Source: Microbacterium sp. BH-3-3-3
Lineage (GTDB): Bacteria > Actinomycetota > Actinomycetes > Actinomycetales > Microbacteriaceae
Reading direction: 5' to 3'
NCBI RefSeq assembly: GCF_007679045.1
Contig: NZ_VEFS01000001.1
Coordinates: 1,413,536-1,477,535, forward strand
DNA length: 64,000 nucleotides
Below are positions 25,933-35,453 of the stretch, in pieces (the first letter of the stretch is position 1; the number at the start of each line of letters is the position of its first letter). A program made the position numbers and the translations under genes. The notes under the pieces were generated by a model that saw only the letters and a list, made by a program, of their open reading frames with translations, ran no database searches and was not told the DNA's origin.

Positions 25933-27129
25933 TCAGTCAGGAGAGACGTCGGTGTCGTAGACGGGGACGGAAGGCAGATCGTCGTCGACGTCGCCTCCGC
26001 GTGCGAGGAGCACGATCGAGGGCTGGTTCGCGGCGTCGCCGGCGGTCGCGGGGGTGGTGCCACTCGCTCCGGAGCCGGGGGAGGCCGTCGACGCCGAACC
26101 GGCGCTGGCGCCCGGCAGCATCAGCGAGTGGGGCTGTGCCGGGGCGTCTTCGTCGGACGAGGGAAGGGCGACGGATGCCGTGGCCAGATGGCCCGCGACC
26201 TCGTCGAACGCGACGGCGAGGTCGGCCGTCTGGGCCTCGAGCGACCGGATGCCGGAGGTCGGGGCGGGCGGTACTGGCTGGGCGACCGCGGGCAGGGTCG
26301 TCGGAGCCTCGGGCAGGGGCGTGGGAGCCTCGGGCAGGGCCACAGGGGCCTCGGCGGGCTCGGGAGCCGTGGCGGTGGGCTCGACGGCGGGAAGCGATGG
26401 CAGCGAGCCCACGGGGCTTGGCACGACGACTTCTCCACCGGGCTCCACGTCGACCACGGGAGTCGAGGGGAGTGCGGGGACGGTCGGGAGCACCGGGTCG
26501 ATCGTGGGCAGCTCGCCGACGACCTCGGGCACGGTCTCATCGACCGCGCCACCCACGGTGTCGACGACCTCGTCGACCACGGGAGCGACGATTCCGCCGA
26601 CGACGGGCAGCGGTTCGACGACCTCGACGATCGGGTCGACCACAGGCTCGACGACCGTTCCGACGACATCCGCGTCGGCGACGGTGTCGACGACCTCGTT
26701 CACGGTGGAGCCGGCGTCGTTGACGGTGTCGGTAACGGCGTCGTTCACATCGGCCACGGCATCCGGAACCGCCGACACCACCTGCTGCACGGGCTCTGCG
26801 ACGGGGGCGGGAACGACGTCGACGATGGCGGCCGGAGCCTCTTCGACGACCTCGGCAACCGGGGCGGGAGCGGCCTTCTCGACCTTCTCAGTGACCTTCT
26901 CGGTGGTGTCGGAGGCCTTCTTCGCGGTGTCGTCGACGACTTTTCCGGCGGTGTCGGTGACGTCGTCGACGGTCGATCCGATGGATCCGAGCAGGCCCGA
27001 GCCGTCGTCGGCCGAGGCGGACGAGGCCGAGATGAAGAGCGAGACGAGCGCGAGCGCGAGGGCCGCGAGCACGCCGAAGAGGGCGATGCGCAGTGTGCGC
27101 GGCACCCCACTCTTCAACGTGTCATCCAC
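25933..27129 (-). CDS. Secreted Val/Pro/Asp-rich protein of unknown function
   Basis: I do not recognise a family. From GTG 27129, with a GGGGGGC site upstream, the product is about 398 residues. A signal sequence (RIALFGVLAALALALVSLFI) ends in SASSASADD. The mature part is low-complexity: first alternating Val/Asp/Lys/Thr segments (DDVTDTAGKVVDDTAKKASD), then many VV-Asp/Glu-Pro motifs and a Pro/Ala/Glu-rich region, with no membrane anchor at the C-terminus. In-frame codons upstream extend to 27192 but add a non-signal-like N-terminus. It lies 78 bases upstream of the chaplin-like gene on the same strand, so both are likely co-expressed surface components. Confidence 0.6.
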   Translation of the reverse strand: MDDTLKSGVPRTLRIALFGVLAALALALVSLFISASSASADDGSGLLGSIGSTVDDVTDTAGKVVDDTAKKASDTTEKVTEKVEKAAPAPVAEVVEEAPAAIVDVVPAPVAEPVQQVVSAVPDAVADVNDAVTDTVNDAGSTVNEVVDTVADADVVGTVVEPVVDPIVEVVEPLPVVGGIVAPVVDEVVDTVGGAVDETVPEVVGELPTIDPVLPTVPALPSTPVVDVEPGGEVVVPSPVGSLPSLPAVEPTATAPEPAEAPVALPEAPTPLPEAPTTLPAVAQPVPPAPTSGIRSLEAQTADLAVAFDEVAGHLATASVALPSSDEDAPAQPHSLMLPGASAGSASTASPGSGASGTTPATAGDAANQPSIVLLARGGDVDDDLPSVPVYDTDVSPD

Positions 27130-27315
27130 GATTCGCCCCCCATAGGTGAATCCAAGGTGATTCCTGGGCGGCGACGATACGCCCGGTTTCACCCCAGCAA
27201 AAGGGGTCTGGTGAATTTCCGGTAGTCGAACGGGGATCAGCGGGTGACCAGCGACACGCCGGACGGGAAAAAAGATTTGACAGCGAGGCCCCGGGATGGA
27301 TAGGCGTCCGGCGAG

Positions 27316-27527
27316 TTATCCCCCGGGTTGTACACATGTGGAGGCCCTAGCAGACAACCTTCAACCGCCACTTCACACGGGTTTTGTCCAGCAAACCTGT
27401 GGACAGATAAACACCCGTTCAGAAGGTATATCAGGTGCCAAATTCACATCCATCCACCGAGTTCTCCACAGCACTTGTGCACAGACATGGCGGCGTTTCC
27501 CGCAAACTGTCCACAGAGTTATCCACA
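27316..27527. promoter_or_regulatory. Cluster of DnaA-box-like sites upstream of dnaB
   Basis: The 591-base gap before dnaB holds a perfect DnaA box TTATCCACA (27519-27527) and several sites one change from TTATCCACA or TTGTCCACA: CTGTCCACA (27507-27515), TTGTGCACA (27475-27483), TTCTCCACA (27462-27470), TTGTACACA (27328-27336) and, on the other strand, TGTGGACAG (27398-27406). Weaker matches are TTATCCCCC (27316) and TTGTCCAGC (27384). The stretch is visibly less GC-rich than its surroundings. It could be a DnaA-titration or DnaA-controlled promoter region of dnaB, or part of a replication-origin-like site; dnaA and dnaN are not in the window. Confidence 0.65.
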
Positions 27528-27720
27528 GGCCTGTTTGCGTGTTGAGAGTCGCGTATCTACCGTGGGTGCAGCCCCCTCGGAAAGGGCCTCACCACCCGTG
27601 CACGCGTCGATGTCGGACGTTCGTGTTTACGTGCTGCCGAGGCCGTTCCACCTCTCTCCGCCGAAGCCGTTCGCGCGCGCGAGGAGTGCGACGGGCGGCC
27701 CGAGAGCAGAAGGAGAGTCC

Positions 27721-29088
27721 GTGTCGATCGCCGACATCGCCGAAGAACGTCTCGGTAAAGCACCTCGTCCCGAGCGCACCCCGCCGCACGACATCCTCGC
27801 CGAGCAGAGCGCGCTGGGCGGCATGCTGCTGTCGAAGGACGCGGTCGCCGATGTCATCGAGACGCTCCGCGGTGGCGACTTCTACGTGCCGAAGCACGAG
27901 CTGATCTTCGAGGCGATCCTCACGCTCTACTCGCACGGTGAGCCGACCGACGTCGTCGCCGTGACCGACGAGCTCATCAAGACCGGCGAGCTGCAGCGCG
28001 CCGGGGGAGCGGACTACCTCCACACGCTCACCTCGATCGTGCCGACCGCCGCCAACGCCGGCTACTACGCCTCGATCGTCGCCGAGCGCGCGCTGCTGCG
28101 CCGCCTGGTCGAAGCCGGCACGCGCATCGTGCAGATGGGCTACGCCGGCGAGGGCGACCCGACCGAGCTCGTCAACAGCGCTCAGGCCGAGATCTACAAC
28201 GTGTCGGGCGACGACAGCGCCGAGGACTACATCCCTCTCACGACGGCGGTGGATGCCGCGGTCGAAGAGATCGAGGCCGCTCGCGGTCGCGACGGGTCGA
28301 TGACGGGCATTCCCACCGGCTTCGCCGGGCTCGACCAGCTGACCAACGGTCTGCACCCGGGCCAGATGATCGTGCTCGCCGCCCGCCCCGCCATGGGTAA
28401 GTCGACGCTCGCGCTCGACTTCGCCCGCGCGGCCGCGATCCGCGCGAACGCGCCCTGCATCTTCTTCTCGCTCGAAATGGGTCGCAGCGAGATCGCCATG
28501 CGTCTGCTCAGCGCCGAGGGAGCCATCCCGCTGCAGAGCATGCGCAAGGGAACCCTCGACTCGCGCGACTGGACCACCGTCGCCGCGACCCGCGGTCGCA
28601 TCAACGACGCGCCCCTCTACATCGACGACAGCCCCAACATGACGCTGGTCGAGATCCGCGCCAAGTGCCGTCGCCTGAAGCAGCGCGAGGGTCTGAAGAT
28701 GGTCGTCATCGACTACCTGCAGCTGCTCACCAGCGGTAAGCGGGTCGAGTCGCGTCAGCAGGAGGTCAGTGAGTTCTCGCGTGCGCTGAAGCTGATGGCG
28801 AAGGAGCTGCAGGTTCCGGTCATCGCGCTGTCGCAGCTGAACCGTGGCGCCGAGCAGCGTGCTGACAAGAAGCCGGCGCTGAGCGACCTGCGTGAGTCGG
28901 GCTCGATCGAGCAGGATGCCGACATGGTGGTGCTGCTGCACCGCGAGGCCGCCTACGAGAAGGATTCTCCCCGTGCGGGTGAGGCCGACCTGATCGTCGC
29001 GAAGCACCGTAACGGTCCGACCGACACGATCACCGTGGCGTTCCAGGGCCACTACTCGCGGTTCGCCGACATGGCGCCGGGGATGTAG
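27721..29088 (+). CDS. dnaB: Replicative DNA helicase DnaB
   Basis: The 455-residue protein is the hexameric replicative helicase that unwinds DNA 5' to 3' at the fork. The N-terminal domain shows RTPPHDILAEQSALGGMLLS, and the RecA-like domain has Walker A RPAMGKST (about residue 220), the Walker B region KMVVIDYLQLLTSGK, and LSQLNRGAEQRADKKPALSD followed by LRESGSIEQDADMVVLLHRE. The start is GTG 27721 behind GAAGGAG; the frame is open upstream but through the DnaA-box cluster. No intein is present. A weak hairpin (AACCCG 29111 with CGGGTT 29132) followed by a T-rich stretch may terminate it. Confidence 0.96.
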   Translation: MSIADIAEERLGKAPRPERTPPHDILAEQSALGGMLLSKDAVADVIETLRGGDFYVPKHELIFEAILTLYSHGEPTDVVAVTDELIKTGELQRAGGADYLHTLTSIVPTAANAGYYASIVAERALLRRLVEAGTRIVQMGYAGEGDPTELVNSAQAEIYNVSGDDSAEDYIPLTTAVDAAVEEIEAARGRDGSMTGIPTGFAGLDQLTNGLHPGQMIVLAARPAMGKSTLALDFARAAAIRANAPCIFFSLEMGRSEIAMRLLSAEGAIPLQSMRKGTLDSRDWTTVAATRGRINDAPLYIDDSPNMTLVEIRAKCRRLKQREGLKMVVIDYLQLLTSGKRVESRQQEVSEFSRALKLMAKELQVPVIALSQLNRGAEQRADKKPALSDLRESGSIEQDADMVVLLHREAAYEKDSPRAGEADLIVAKHRNGPTDTITVAFQGHYSRFADMAPGM

Positions 29089-29110
29089 CGAGGAGGCTTA
29101 CGGCTTCCAG

Positions 29111-29150
29111 AACCCGAGTGTGCAGAGCAGCCGGGTTGTAGGTTTCTTTT
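29111..29150 (+). terminator. Possible dnaB terminator
   Basis: AACCCG (29111-29116) can pair with CGGGTT (29132-29137), and a T-rich run TTTCTTTT (29143-29150) follows. The stem is short, so confidence is limited. Confidence 0.4.
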
Positions 29151-29186
29151 CAAGTTGTCCATTTCGCAGATGGAATGTCCACCACG

Positions 29187-29200
29187 TGTCCATATGGACA
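29187..29200. repeat. Perfect 14-bp palindrome at the left edge of the accessory region
   Basis: TGTCCATATGGACA is a perfect palindrome in the gap between dnaB and the helicase gene, flanked by further TGTCC(A) words near 29156 and 29176. It lies where the core chromosome gives way to the defence operon, so it could be an operator or a recombination scar. Its function is unknown. Confidence 0.4.
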
Positions 29201-29239
29201 TTTCGGTTAACGAAGTCCCGCGGCGACACCGTCTACGAG

Positions 29240-32200
29240 TCAGTTGTCGTTTTCGACTGCTGGCAGTAGCGCCGCAAGTTCCGGTGTCCCATAGGTAAGA
29301 AAGACCAGCGAGGCGTCGTCGCTCTCGTCCCAGGTGGCACGGTCGAACGTGACCGGCAGAGTCTCGGCTGAAAACGGGTTGAAGTACTCCTCGATGTCAC
29401 GCACACCATCGAGTTCGTTAAATGAGAGCCTGGACAGGCGTTCGGCAGGGGGCTTGAGCCGGTAAACCTTTGGGCGCTGGTCGTCCACTTCGAACGCAGC
29501 GCGGCTGAGTCCATTCGTCGTGAGCAGACGCTCCAGGTCATGTGTTGTTGTGGCGCCGATGAGCTGCGGCGGCTCCTTGATACGGCTCTCACCAGTGGGT
29601 TCGCCCAGATCGTCGTTGCCCACCGGCTCGTTCTTGATGTCCTCAACCTGCTGGCGGATATCGCCGACCTCAGACTCGATGTCGGTGGGCGTTGTGTGCC
29701 CAGTCAGGGCGAGGCGCTCGATGGCCTTTTCAATGTTTGCGAGCACGGGTGCGGCGTCGCCAACGATGTCGGTAAAGTCTCCGTAATCCTCCGCGATGCC
29801 CTTGTACACCTGCTCCTCGACCGTGTCGGCGTAGAAGTAGTTGCTGATGCGGATGTCCTTGTAGGAGGCGCCAATGCGATCAACGCGGCCGATTCGCTGC
29901 TCGACGCGCATGAGGTTCCATGGCATGTCGTAGTTGATGAGCCGCCCGGACGTTTGCAGGTTCAGGCCTTCGCTCATGGAGTCGGTGCCGATGAGGACTT
30001 CCAGCTCGCCACTGCGGAACATGGTCTTGATCTCCGACTTTGTGACCTCGGCCCAGGTCCCGGAATCGGCGTCGTAGACCTCACCACCCCGGCCGGAGTA
30101 GCAGCCGAGCCGCCGGTATCCTGCCGTGATGAGTCGTTCGCGGACGTAGTCCATGGTGTCGGCGTACTGGGTGAAGACAACCACTGACGAGTAGGTGTTC
30201 AGGGCCTCGGTCACGTCTGAAACGAGCTTGGTGGCCTTGCTGTCTTCGCCGGTGATGCTGTCGAGGTCTTGGAGGAACGACTTGAGTTCGGCGATCTCGT
30301 CGCGGAGTCGGCCGGCCCTGGTGTCGAACGCCTCCGGCTCGAACAACGATCCTTCAACATCGACGTTGTCATCGTCAGTGAGTAGCTCAGCGAGGTTCTT
30401 GCCGTCTTCCAGGACGCTCAGCCGACGACGAAGCGATCGCTTGATTGCCTCGAACGATGAGGTCAGGCGACGGCGATAGACGGTCATGATGAAGCCGAGC
30501 GCCTGATTTCCTGCCTCTGCCATGTAGGCGTTGTAGTGGCGGCGGATGTACTCCTCGATGCGCTCGTACAGTCGGCGCTCGTTCGGCTCCAGCGGGATGA
30601 ACTCATCTTTGACGTGGCGGTACGGGATGACCACGTCGTCGGGGATGATCCCTGCCGCTTGGTACTCGCGCATCGTTTTTCGGGTGTTGCGGAAGACCCG
30701 ATCCCGCATTGGCGTGTGCCGGCGGAGCCACTTGTCCATCCACTCGGAAGTCTCGTTCGGGAACTTGGCCTTCAGGTCGGCACTCGGCGGGTTCCCGGCC
30801 AGAGCCGTGACCACGTACGCACCCGTCCAGCCAAGGGCGTCGTCGATTTGTCCTTCGAGGTCAGCGTCCCGCTCGGCCTGTGGGTCAGAGAAGTAGTCCT
30901 CCAGCATCGCGCACAGCAGGTCCCAGTGGCGATGCATGGGGTCGATGGCCAGAAGTTTGAAGTATCGGATGAAGTCGTCGGCGCTGACGCCCCAGCGACC
31001 CTTGAGTCCAAGTAGTGAGATCAGGTCCCAGGCTTCGTGCGGATTCATCTGCATCGGCGTTGCGGTGGCCAGGTACAGTGCGCGCCACGTCTCCTTGTCG
31101 CGCATCTCTTGGAGTAGTGCCAACAGCGAGTTCGGAGTATCGGTCGGCTTGGAGCCCCGTCGCCGGGCATGGTGTGCTTCGTCAACCAGGACGACATCCC
31201 ACGGCCCGGCATCGAGAATCTGACGTCGGCGGTCTCGGCGGCGAGCGAGGTGCGACGACGCAAGCACGATGGGGAACGCCGACCATGGATTAGCATTCGG
31301 ATCAACAGGGATCGGCTGGTCGTGGCGATCCACGAAGGTGCCCTTGTCGAAGCGGGCAACATCGAGGTTCATCTTCTCGTGGAGCTCCTCCTGCCACTGC
31401 TTCATCACTGATGCGGGCACGAGCAGTAGCGCCTTCTTCGCCCGACCTAATGTGAAGAGTTCACGCAGGACCATGCCTGCCTCGACGGTCTTGCCGAGCC
31501 CTACTTCGTCGGCGAAGAGGTAGCCGCGCGGGTAGGTGCTCACGACACGGTTGATGAGCTCTGCCTGGTGCGGGAGAGGTTGTGCCCATGCCGATCCGAC
31601 ACCGGTCCAGGACGATTCGGTTGGTGCGTCGCGCAATGCGACGAGCTCATGCCAGGCCGCCTCGACATCAAACTCATCGGTGTCGTCGTCCTCCGAGGGT
31701 GGTAGGACGACGCCGGGCGGTAGGGGCGGGGTGTCGGACGCGTGCTCGATGAGGTGCATCCGCACTGCCGTCGGCAGGTCGATGACGGCCCATCCTGCAT
31801 CGGCGTTATCTGTCCAATGCTTCTCGAAGTCGAGCACCTTGTGGACACCCAGGTAGTCCCAGATGGGGATATTCCAGGATGGATAGGCGTCGAAGGTCTC
31901 GTGGTTCTTGGCCCAGGCCGTGACTGAGGAGTTGTTCGAGCCGTTGAAGGCGACTCGGTTGCCGTAGCCATCCGCGAAGATGCCGTACTTGGTGTGGAAG
32001 TAGCGACCCGACTGCTCGTGCGTCAGTAGCTCACCGTTCTCTCCTCGTGGGACACCGACACGAATCTCAAGTCGGTCCGTGGCAACCATCCACGCGAGCA
32101 CGCTGAGATGCTCGCTCTGAACGATCCGTGCGCCCGCAAGTTCCGGGTCGGCGAGGAGCCTCTCCGCCACTACGTCGTCGAGGGGCTTGCCTTCAATTAC

Positions 32201-32533
32201 AGCGTCCACGTCTCGTTGGGCGAGTTGCGCTCCGACGATCAGTCGCATCTTCCCGCCGTTCGCGAGGAAGTGGGCCGTGCCTTGGGCTGCGTACTGAAGC
32301 TCGGCTGCCGACCAGTAGCCCACGGCTCTGTCGTAGGTGACTGCCCGTGACAGCAGCGGTAGGTAGAACGTCTCGAACGGACGATCATCCGGCGAGTAGG
32401 TTGCTCCAAGATCAACCGTCTGGAACGAGTCAGGCGACGAGATCGGGTCGTAGGGAAAAAGATCGGAGAGCACCGGCGGGGCCGGTGCGGCCGGCGGTCC
32501 AGGCCTTAGAGCGTCGCTGTCGTCCGTGGTCAT
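29240..32533 (-). CDS. SNF2/RapA-type helicase with N-terminal phospholipase-D-like domain (Hma-like helicase)
   Basis: The 1097-residue protein fuses a PLD-like nuclease domain to a SNF2-type ATPase. In the N-terminal part the PLD signature is H180 and K182 in FHTKYGIFADG with the downstream NGSNN. The helicase core begins near residue 315: Walker A DEVGLGKT (342-349), DEAH (451-454), and motif VI as RVEQRIGRVDRIG in the C-terminal lobe. The whole resembles the RapA-like proteins of phage-defence loci that move along or cut DNA. ATG 32533 lies one base after the methyltransferase stop, so the genes are coupled. It is the last gene of the operon HTH, ATPase, small protein, methylase, helicase. 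Confidence 0.85.
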   Translation of the reverse strand: MTTDDSDALRPGPPAAPAPPVLSDLFPYDPISSPDSFQTVDLGATYSPDDRPFETFYLPLLSRAVTYDRAVGYWSAAELQYAAQGTAHFLANGGKMRLIVGAQLAQRDVDAVIEGKPLDDVVAERLLADPELAGARIVQSEHLSVLAWMVATDRLEIRVGVPRGENGELLTHEQSGRYFHTKYGIFADGYGNRVAFNGSNNSSVTAWAKNHETFDAYPSWNIPIWDYLGVHKVLDFEKHWTDNADAGWAVIDLPTAVRMHLIEHASDTPPLPPGVVLPPSEDDDTDEFDVEAAWHELVALRDAPTESSWTGVGSAWAQPLPHQAELINRVVSTYPRGYLFADEVGLGKTVEAGMVLRELFTLGRAKKALLLVPASVMKQWQEELHEKMNLDVARFDKGTFVDRHDQPIPVDPNANPWSAFPIVLASSHLARRRDRRRQILDAGPWDVVLVDEAHHARRRGSKPTDTPNSLLALLQEMRDKETWRALYLATATPMQMNPHEAWDLISLLGLKGRWGVSADDFIRYFKLLAIDPMHRHWDLLCAMLEDYFSDPQAERDADLEGQIDDALGWTGAYVVTALAGNPPSADLKAKFPNETSEWMDKWLRRHTPMRDRVFRNTRKTMREYQAAGIIPDDVVIPYRHVKDEFIPLEPNERRLYERIEEYIRRHYNAYMAEAGNQALGFIMTVYRRRLTSSFEAIKRSLRRRLSVLEDGKNLAELLTDDDNVDVEGSLFEPEAFDTRAGRLRDEIAELKSFLQDLDSITGEDSKATKLVSDVTEALNTYSSVVVFTQYADTMDYVRERLITAGYRRLGCYSGRGGEVYDADSGTWAEVTKSEIKTMFRSGELEVLIGTDSMSEGLNLQTSGRLINYDMPWNLMRVEQRIGRVDRIGASYKDIRISNYFYADTVEEQVYKGIAEDYGDFTDIVGDAAPVLANIEKAIERLALTGHTTPTDIESEVGDIRQQVEDIKNEPVGNDDLGEPTGESRIKEPPQLIGATTTHDLERLLTTNGLSRAAFEVDDQRPKVYRLKPPAERLSRLSFNELDGVRDIEEYFNPFSAETLPVTFDRATWDESDDASLVFLTYGTPELAALLPAVENDN

Positions 32534-32534
32534 G

Positions 32535-35444
32535 TCACTCCACGTCGAACAGCGTGTTCTCGTTGGGGTCGGCCAGTGCGGCCATCTCCTCCGCCTCCGG
32601 TAATACGACATCTTCGAAGTACAGGGTGCAAAGTGTGTCGATGAGCCCGGCCTCCGGCACCACCCAAGCACCTTTGACCTTGGTCCGCGGAATCGCGTTC
32701 GCCAGACCCTGAAGGGTGGAAACAAACCCGGTGTCGCTGGTGTATCCGTGACGGTCGAGGAAGCGCTTGGCAGCCTGCTGCCCATCCACCTCGGCAATGT
32801 AGAGCGCAGTGTCAACGGCGTCGATAACGTACTCGAACGACGATGCTTCCGGCGTCACGCCAGGCAAATCAGAATCAGCGCCACGTCGCAGCCGCTCCTT
32901 GGGCGTCAACAACGTTACCTTGCCCGCCGATTTAGAGACGACCTTCGCCCGCTCCAAGTCATCTACATCCAGACCACCCACGGCCAACGCGAGGAGACGA
33001 GCTGTATCGAACGGGAACTCACGTGCGCCGAAAGTATCCCAGGCCAAGAGAACGAAGTCAGTGAAGCCATCGACCTTTGCCGCTTTCCCGACCAAGCGGG
33101 ATCGGCGGAGGTCCACAATTTCCTCACGCGCCAAGGCTAGGGCGTCTTCAGGGCGGAGGAGCTGGTCGCGCCCCTCCGAGTCAGGAGTAGACGAATAAAC
33201 TGGCCAGTTCTGCGAGATGACCGAAAGCGTCGGGCCATATGTTGAGAGCAGTAGGTCTACGCCGTCGATTCCATCATGCTGGAACCTAGTTGCTGCATAG
33301 CGCGCAGCGATACGAATATCTTGCTCAATATCATCCAGATAGGTGCGGCGTGCCGTCTCGCCATCCTCACGTTTGCGGCACACGAGCATGATCGTGGACG
33401 CCGCAGAATTCATGTTCGCTTGATGGAGCGAGGTTTCAGCCTCCGTGTTCACTGGCCACGAGGTTTCGATGGTGAACCCGGCCTGGAGCAGGCCCATACC
33501 CAGGGTGTCCCATGCCTCCGCTCGCTTGTGAGTAAACATCACCGACAGGACGCCATCGTCTTTAAGTACACGTCGAGACTCGGCGAAGATAGCGGTCATC
33601 TTCGCTTCGTAGTCGAGGTCGGCGAGTTCGTTCTTGCGTCGTCCCATTGCTGCGAAGCGAGCCGGGTTCGCCACCGCCTCGTTATCCTTGTCGGTGAGCT
33701 CATCCACAAAATAGTCCGGAATAAGACGCCCCAGTGTGCGCTTCTCCCAGACGTAGAAGAAGTCCGCGAGCTCTGCGTACATCACGTTGTTGTAGTAGGG
33801 CGGGTCCATGCAGACGTGTGTAACGGAGCGGTCCTCTAGCGTGAGGCTTGCTGCGCTGCCTTGAGTGACCGCGACCTGTCGCTCAAGACGGTCGTTCGTG
33901 CCGAGCTCTGCTGATCCCGTCTCATCGAGCAGACGGGCAATCCCGCCGTAGGCATCCGTTAGCTGGTCGAGGCACCACGAATAGAGGGCAGTTGCACCTT
34001 CGAACTCGGCGAACGTCCACTTGAAAGCAAAGTCATGCCTCTCGAAGACGCTTCGCATCACTTGCTTTGAGACGTGCCACGAGCCGAGTCTCGAATTGTA
34101 GTTGAGGGCCTTGCCTTGCATCAGCGCCAACTCGAACAGAACCTCTACGGCCGTTTCGCCGAGAACCTCGCGCACCTCAGGCACGAGCCTCGCGAACTCC
34201 TCGCCAAACGTTCCGTGTACGAGCGCTTGACGAGGGGTGAAGAAATCTACCCAACGATCGAGGCCGTAGTGTTTGGGACGCAAATCGTTTCCTTCAGGGA
34301 ACTCCTCGGTAGGCAGGATTCCAGAAGCAAACCACTCGTCCTTCACTGCATCGAATCTACGATTTGCAGCTCGAAGGGCTTCGAGGTCTACCTCATTAGG
34401 CGCCCGAAAGGTTCGCTCGCCCGATGGTTTGCGGACAGCGACGGCGTATAGCAGTTGGCTCATATCACCGCCTTGCGCGGCCTCCTTGATGTACTCTCCA
34501 TCGATTACCAGATTGTCGTAGGGAGAGACCGCCTTGCCTCGCGCCATTGTCCCCATACTGGCGTCGGTCTTGTCCACCTCACGTCCCAAGACGACCTCGA
34601 AATGTGGCTCTCTGAGTTCGATTCCTTCGATGGAGGTAACCATCCTGACAGCGGCCTCCTTGCCTGCTGTCTTGCGCAGCCACTTGTCTGTGAGCAACGG
34701 CACGAGGCGACCTGTCCGCGGGCAAGGAACAGCGTTGGCCCAGACGTAGGCGATCACGCTTTCCTCTTCGTTGAGCGGGAAGTACTCCTTGAGTCGCTTC
34801 TCCACTCGCTTGACGAGGATGTCGCCCCACTTCCTGATGTCAGGAAGCAGGTCGAGACCGCGAGTTGCAGGTATTTCGACGCCTGCCTTCAGCACGCTTG
34901 CTGCGACTCCGTTGAGGTCGTTAGCAACGACAGGGAGCCCGAGGCGACTCGCAGCCCAAGGAATCGAACCTCCGCCGGCAGTGGGGTCGGCAATGGTCGG
35001 AAGTTCACCCCAGGTGCGACGGAGAACAGCGTGCAGCAGATCGATGTCTGAGCGCGAGACTGGGTTTCGGAACGCTTGGCGGTAGCCGTACCCGTTACCT
35101 TGTAGCTTCACGCCCGCAGCATTGGCGGCATCGATCATGCGCCGCCCCTTGACAGGGTCCCCCAGGATTCCGACGAGGCGAAGCAGCCATCCCCGGTAGG
35201 CCGATTCGGTGCGCAGTTCCGACGCGTCCGGGAACGCTGCTGCCAGCTCTTCGGTCCAAGTCGGCATGACCCCGGCGAGTGCGACGGCGGCGGACGCCAC
35301 AAGTGGTCGGCGAGCCCACCAGATGTGGAGAAACGAAAGCGGCGGTAGGGCTGAGGCGGCTCCACGCTCTCGCCGTGACTCGATGCCGAGCTCTGCGACG
35401 GGTAGCCAGTCCTCGATGAGAACTCGTGGTCTTGAAGTGGTCAC
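32535..35444 (-). CDS. DUF1156-type (COG1743) DNA adenine-methyltransferase-like protein
   Basis: The 969-residue protein starts with the DUF1156 signature LPPLSFLHIWWARRPLVASA. The SAM-binding motif DPTAGGGS is at 153-160 and the catalytic motif DPPY at 547-550, giving a gamma-like order typical of N6-adenine methyltransferases. A CPRTG segment marks the degenerate zinc-ribbon region. Members of this family are self-marking methylases in phage-defence loci next to DUF499 ATPases and large helicases. The GTG start at 35444 has an AGGAC site; nine bases separate it from the preceding small gene. Target specificity cannot be read from the sequence. Confidence 0.85.
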   Translation of the reverse strand: MTTSRPRVLIEDWLPVAELGIESRRERGAASALPPLSFLHIWWARRPLVASAAVALAGVMPTWTEELAAAFPDASELRTESAYRGWLLRLVGILGDPVKGRRMIDAANAAGVKLQGNGYGYRQAFRNPVSRSDIDLLHAVLRRTWGELPTIADPTAGGGSIPWAASRLGLPVVANDLNGVAASVLKAGVEIPATRGLDLLPDIRKWGDILVKRVEKRLKEYFPLNEEESVIAYVWANAVPCPRTGRLVPLLTDKWLRKTAGKEAAVRMVTSIEGIELREPHFEVVLGREVDKTDASMGTMARGKAVSPYDNLVIDGEYIKEAAQGGDMSQLLYAVAVRKPSGERTFRAPNEVDLEALRAANRRFDAVKDEWFASGILPTEEFPEGNDLRPKHYGLDRWVDFFTPRQALVHGTFGEEFARLVPEVREVLGETAVEVLFELALMQGKALNYNSRLGSWHVSKQVMRSVFERHDFAFKWTFAEFEGATALYSWCLDQLTDAYGGIARLLDETGSAELGTNDRLERQVAVTQGSAASLTLEDRSVTHVCMDPPYYNNVMYAELADFFYVWEKRTLGRLIPDYFVDELTDKDNEAVANPARFAAMGRRKNELADLDYEAKMTAIFAESRRVLKDDGVLSVMFTHKRAEAWDTLGMGLLQAGFTIETSWPVNTEAETSLHQANMNSAASTIMLVCRKREDGETARRTYLDDIEQDIRIAARYAATRFQHDGIDGVDLLLSTYGPTLSVISQNWPVYSSTPDSEGRDQLLRPEDALALAREEIVDLRRSRLVGKAAKVDGFTDFVLLAWDTFGAREFPFDTARLLALAVGGLDVDDLERAKVVSKSAGKVTLLTPKERLRRGADSDLPGVTPEASSFEYVIDAVDTALYIAEVDGQQAAKRFLDRHGYTSDTGFVSTLQGLANAIPRTKVKGAWVVPEAGLIDTLCTLYFEDVVLPEAEEMAALADPNENTLFDVE

Positions 35445-35453
35445 GTCGTGTCC

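Noticed and set aside
27541..27720. A specific dnaB promoter (-10 TATCTA near 27553)
   Set aside because: The -35 partner is weak at any acceptable spacing, so I could not fix it.
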